A stretch of DNA of 7,957 nucleotides, from positions 1-7,957 of the forward strand of contig JAKAAD010000045.1 in the NCBI GenBank assembly GCA_021802305.1. Reading direction: 5' to 3'. Below are positions 6,563 to 7,957 of this stretch, piece after piece (the first letter of the stretch is position 1; each line of letters starts with the position of its first letter). The notes under the pieces were generated by a model that saw nothing but the letters and a program-made list of their open reading frames with translations, was not told the DNA's origin and made no database searches. Source of the DNA: a bacterium. Its GTDB lineage: Bacteria; Chlamydiota; Chlamydiia; Chlamydiales; Rhabdochlamydiaceae. The position numbers were made by a program, and so were the translations under genes.

Positions 6563-7662
6563 AACTCCTTCTCTCTTTTTTCTTTTTTTTCTTGGCATCA
6601 AGTGCGCATGCGTGCACAGCCTTTTCTATTACAGCAAAGGATCATTCAAAGATCTACGGCCGTTCCATGGAATTTGGCTTTCGACTGGACTCCGAGCTAT
6701 TGATCGTACCAAGAGGAACGGAATACATTGGCACCTCTGCAGGGGAAGCAAAGGGCATCCATTGGCAAACAAAATATGGCTACGTGGGCATGAATCAATC
6801 TTTTGCATCCACTTATGTCTCCGATGGAATGAATGAAAAAGGGCTTGTTGTAGGGGCGCTCTACTTCCCCCATTTTGCACAATATCAAGAGCCCGATTCT
6901 TCGCGCATAGAACAAACACTTGGTTCTTGGGAAGTTCCTAGCTATCTCCTTGCGACATGTGCATCTGTCGATGAGGCAAAACGCGCGCTAGATTCTCTTC
7001 TCGTTGCACAAGAACCCGTGCCCAATCCAATTCCCGGCATGAAAGACTTTGTGTTGCCACTTCATTATTATATTAGTGATGCACAAGGAAACATCCTCGT
7101 TGTAGAATACATAAAGGGTCAACGGAAAGAATACAATAATCCCCTAGGCGTCCTCACGAATTCACCCTCTTTTGAATGGCATCTCACCAATCTATCGAAT
7201 TACGTAAACCTTTCCCCAGAAAACGTCTCCTCACTTGCACTCTCCCATGGGACAGTGAGAGGCTTTGGACAAGGAACGGGACTATTAGGCATCCCTGGCG
7301 ATTATACGCCACCTTCTCGTTTTGTTCGCGCCGTTCTCTTTACAAGCTGGGTGAAGGAGCCCAAGAATGCATCCGATGCTGTACGCACGGGATTTCACCT
7401 TTTGAACGCGTTTGACATTGCCGAAGGGGTGATTCGCCCTCGCAAAGGATCTCCTCTCAAAGAAGAAATTACGGAATGGGTTGTCATCCATGACCAAACT
7501 CATACCAAAACTTTTTTTCGCGGATATGATAGTCTTAAAATACAAATGGTGGATCTTAGCCAGCTCGATTTTACTCAACCAGGATTGCAAACAATTTCCA
7601 TTTCAAAGAATTTTTTTGCGCAAGATGTGACAAAAACTACAAAACCTTTTGCAGCTAAGTAG
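6559..7662 (+). CDS. Secreted linear amide C-N hydrolase, choloylglycine hydrolase family
   Basis: Members of this Ntn-hydrolase family (CBAH; bile salt hydrolases, penicillin V acylases, N-acyl amide hydrolases) use an N-terminal Cys to split linear amide bonds. The 367-residue product starts with a signal peptide (MKLLLSFFFFFLASSAHA), and the Cys after it, residue 19, is the family nucleophile: CTAFSITAKD, then GRSMEFG. Other landmarks are Arg35, Glu38 where bile salt hydrolases have Asp, Asn92 in DGMNEKG, LTNSP at 199-203 with Asn201, the GIPGDYTPPSRF stretch at 244-255 with Arg254, and a C-terminal region typical of the family. AHA before Cys fits signal peptidase I, not a lipobox. Export to the periplasm or beyond is predicted. 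The substrate cannot be told from sequence: bile salts, beta-lactams, acyl-homoserine lactones or host N-acyl amides are all possible. The start overlaps nadK (ATGA). Confidence 0.9.
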   Translation: MKLLLSFFFFFLASSAHACTAFSITAKDHSKIYGRSMEFGFRLDSELLIVPRGTEYIGTSAGEAKGIHWQTKYGYVGMNQSFASTYVSDGMNEKGLVVGALYFPHFAQYQEPDSSRIEQTLGSWEVPSYLLATCASVDEAKRALDSLLVAQEPVPNPIPGMKDFVLPLHYYISDAQGNILVVEYIKGQRKEYNNPLGVLTNSPSFEWHLTNLSNYVNLSPENVSSLALSHGTVRGFGQGTGLLGIPGDYTPPSRFVRAVLFTSWVKEPKNASDAVRTGFHLLNAFDIAEGVIRPRKGSPLKEEITEWVVIHDQTHTKTFFRGYDSLKIQMVDLSQLDFTQPGLQTISISKNFFAQDVTKTTKPFAAK

Positions 7663-7676
7663 ATTACTAAAAAAAC

Positions 7677-7682
7677 AAGGAG
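7677..7682 (+). promoter_or_regulatory. Strong Shine-Dalgarno for the small membrane protein
   Basis: AAGGAG lies 7 bases before the ATG at 7690, in the gap after the hydrolase stop. It is the best-placed ribosome binding site in the window, where most other starts rely on overlap, and it decides the small-ORF start. Confidence 0.75.
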
Positions 7683-7689
7683 TTCAACA

Positions 7690-7839
7690 ATGAAAGACAG
7701 GGCAGTAAAAGACAAATTTTCGAAAATGTGTTGCGAACATTCCATGAAATGGTATGGATGGGGATCCCCTGTGGGCTTTTCCGTCTTCTTAGCGACAGTG
7801 ATCGGTAGCACTTGCCTTCTTTACTACATGTTTTGGTAA
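7690..7839 (+). CDS. Small single-pass membrane protein, unrecognised
   Basis: This 49-residue product is not assigned to a family. Residues 1-20 are polar and basic with a CCEH motif (Cys14, Cys15). Residues 21-29 read WYGWGSPVG. Residues 28-49 form one hydrophobic helix ending YYMFW. The positive N-terminus and hydrophobic C-terminus suggest an inner-membrane protein with its N-terminus inside. Support comes from the AAGGAG 7 bases before the ATG, position 27 bases after the hydrolase stop on the same strand, and a partial in-frame copy of residues 25-36 located 93 bases downstream. It is probably cotranscribed with the hydrolase, since no terminator is seen between them. Function is unknown. 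Confidence 0.65.
   Translation: MKDRAVKDKFSKMCCEHSMKWYGWGSPVGFSVFLATVIGSTCLLYYMFW
7762..7797 (+). repeat. Direct repeat, copy 1 (inside the small membrane gene)
   Basis: This 36-base segment matches 7855-7890 at 31 of 36 positions, with a 16-base exact core (7775-7790). It encodes residues 25-36 of the small protein (GSPVGFSVFLAT). Confidence 0.85.
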
Positions 7840-7854
7840 TTGGATATTCAATAA

Positions 7855-7890
7855 GGACCCCCAGTGCGCTTTTCCGTCTTCTTGGTGACA
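7855..7890 (+). repeat. Direct repeat, copy 2 (likely gene-duplication remnant)
   Basis: The offset from copy 1 is exactly 93 bases (31 codons), so the frame is kept. It reads GPPVRFSVFLVT against GSPVGFSVFLAT, 9 of 12 residues identical, then stops at 7906-7908. The same frame has stops at 7837-7839 and 7852-7854, so it is not continuous with the first copy. A GTG at 7864 could start a 14-residue peptide, but this looks like decayed coding sequence. Similarity upstream of 7855 is weak. Confidence 0.7.
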
Positions 7891-7930
7891 ATTACGCAAA
7901 AGGTCTAATGACACAATGCGCAAAGGTGAC

Positions 7931-7957
7931 GAAAAAAAAGAAAAAAGAGAGAAGGAG
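7931..7957 (+). promoter_or_regulatory. Purine tract ending in a Shine-Dalgarno-like site for the next gene
   Basis: 27 consecutive purines end with GAAGGAG at the window edge. AAGGAG (7952-7957) is the same core as the site before the small membrane gene. A + strand gene starting 5-10 bases beyond the window is likely. Two frames opening at ATG 7908 and ATG 7916 also run off the edge with Lys/Glu-rich translations, but they have weaker support as starts. Confidence 0.4.

Noticed and set aside
7760..7769. 10-base palindrome GGGGATCCCC inside the small membrane gene
   Set aside because: Explained by the Gly-Gly-Ser-Pro coding region; no flanking structure suggests a separate function.
7575..7891. 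Two - strand frames of 74-78 codons overlapping the small membrane gene
   Set aside because: They are antisense to the hydrolase end and the small ORF, lack a convincing ribosome binding site, and contain the antisense of the direct repeat.

Overview
This 7,957-base window looks like compact housekeeping chromosome from a Gram-negative bacterium. An LptD-like outer-membrane barrel and a secreted hydrolase with a Sec signal peptide point to a double-membrane cell. The tpiA/secG/xseA/xseB neighbourhood and the protein styles suggest a Chlamydiota member of the environmental (Parachlamydia/Waddlia/Simkania-like) kind. That placement comes from recalled gene order and protein style, not from a search. 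No tRNA, rRNA, CRISPR array, insertion sequence or phage gene was seen.

Layout. (1) Positions 1-2319, + strand: an LptD/OstA-like outer-membrane beta-barrel protein whose 5' part is missing or frame-disrupted at the window edge, followed with a 4-base overlap by a beta-carbonic anhydrase (can). (2) Positions 2320-2428: a short convergent gap. (3) Positions 2429-3998, - strand: an operon transcribed tpiA, secG, def, with 4-base ATGA overlaps at both junctions. (4) Positions 3999-4048: a 50-base divergent gap with a plausible tpiA promoter. (5) Positions 4049-7839, + strand: xseA, xseB, nadK, a secreted choloylglycine-hydrolase-family (linear amide C-N) hydrolase, and a 49-residue membrane protein found here by reading the sequence. 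All but the last overlap their neighbours. (6) Positions 7840-7957: a degenerate in-frame copy of part of the small membrane gene, then a purine tract ending in a Shine-Dalgarno-like AAGGAG, so another + strand gene probably begins just past the right edge.

Functions. XseA and XseB are the two subunits of exonuclease VII. NadK makes NADP, TpiA is glycolytic, SecG belongs to the Sec translocon and Def removes the formyl group from new proteins. Can interconverts CO2 and bicarbonate in the cytosol. The LptD-like barrel and the Ntn hydrolase are the envelope or exported proteins. The genes are packed into translationally coupled units rather than one pathway. I do not see a clear new multi-gene system. 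The points most worth a second look are the disrupted start of the LptD-like gene, the small membrane protein with its decayed tandem copy, and the secreted hydrolase, whose nucleophile should become residue 1 after signal-peptide cleavage.
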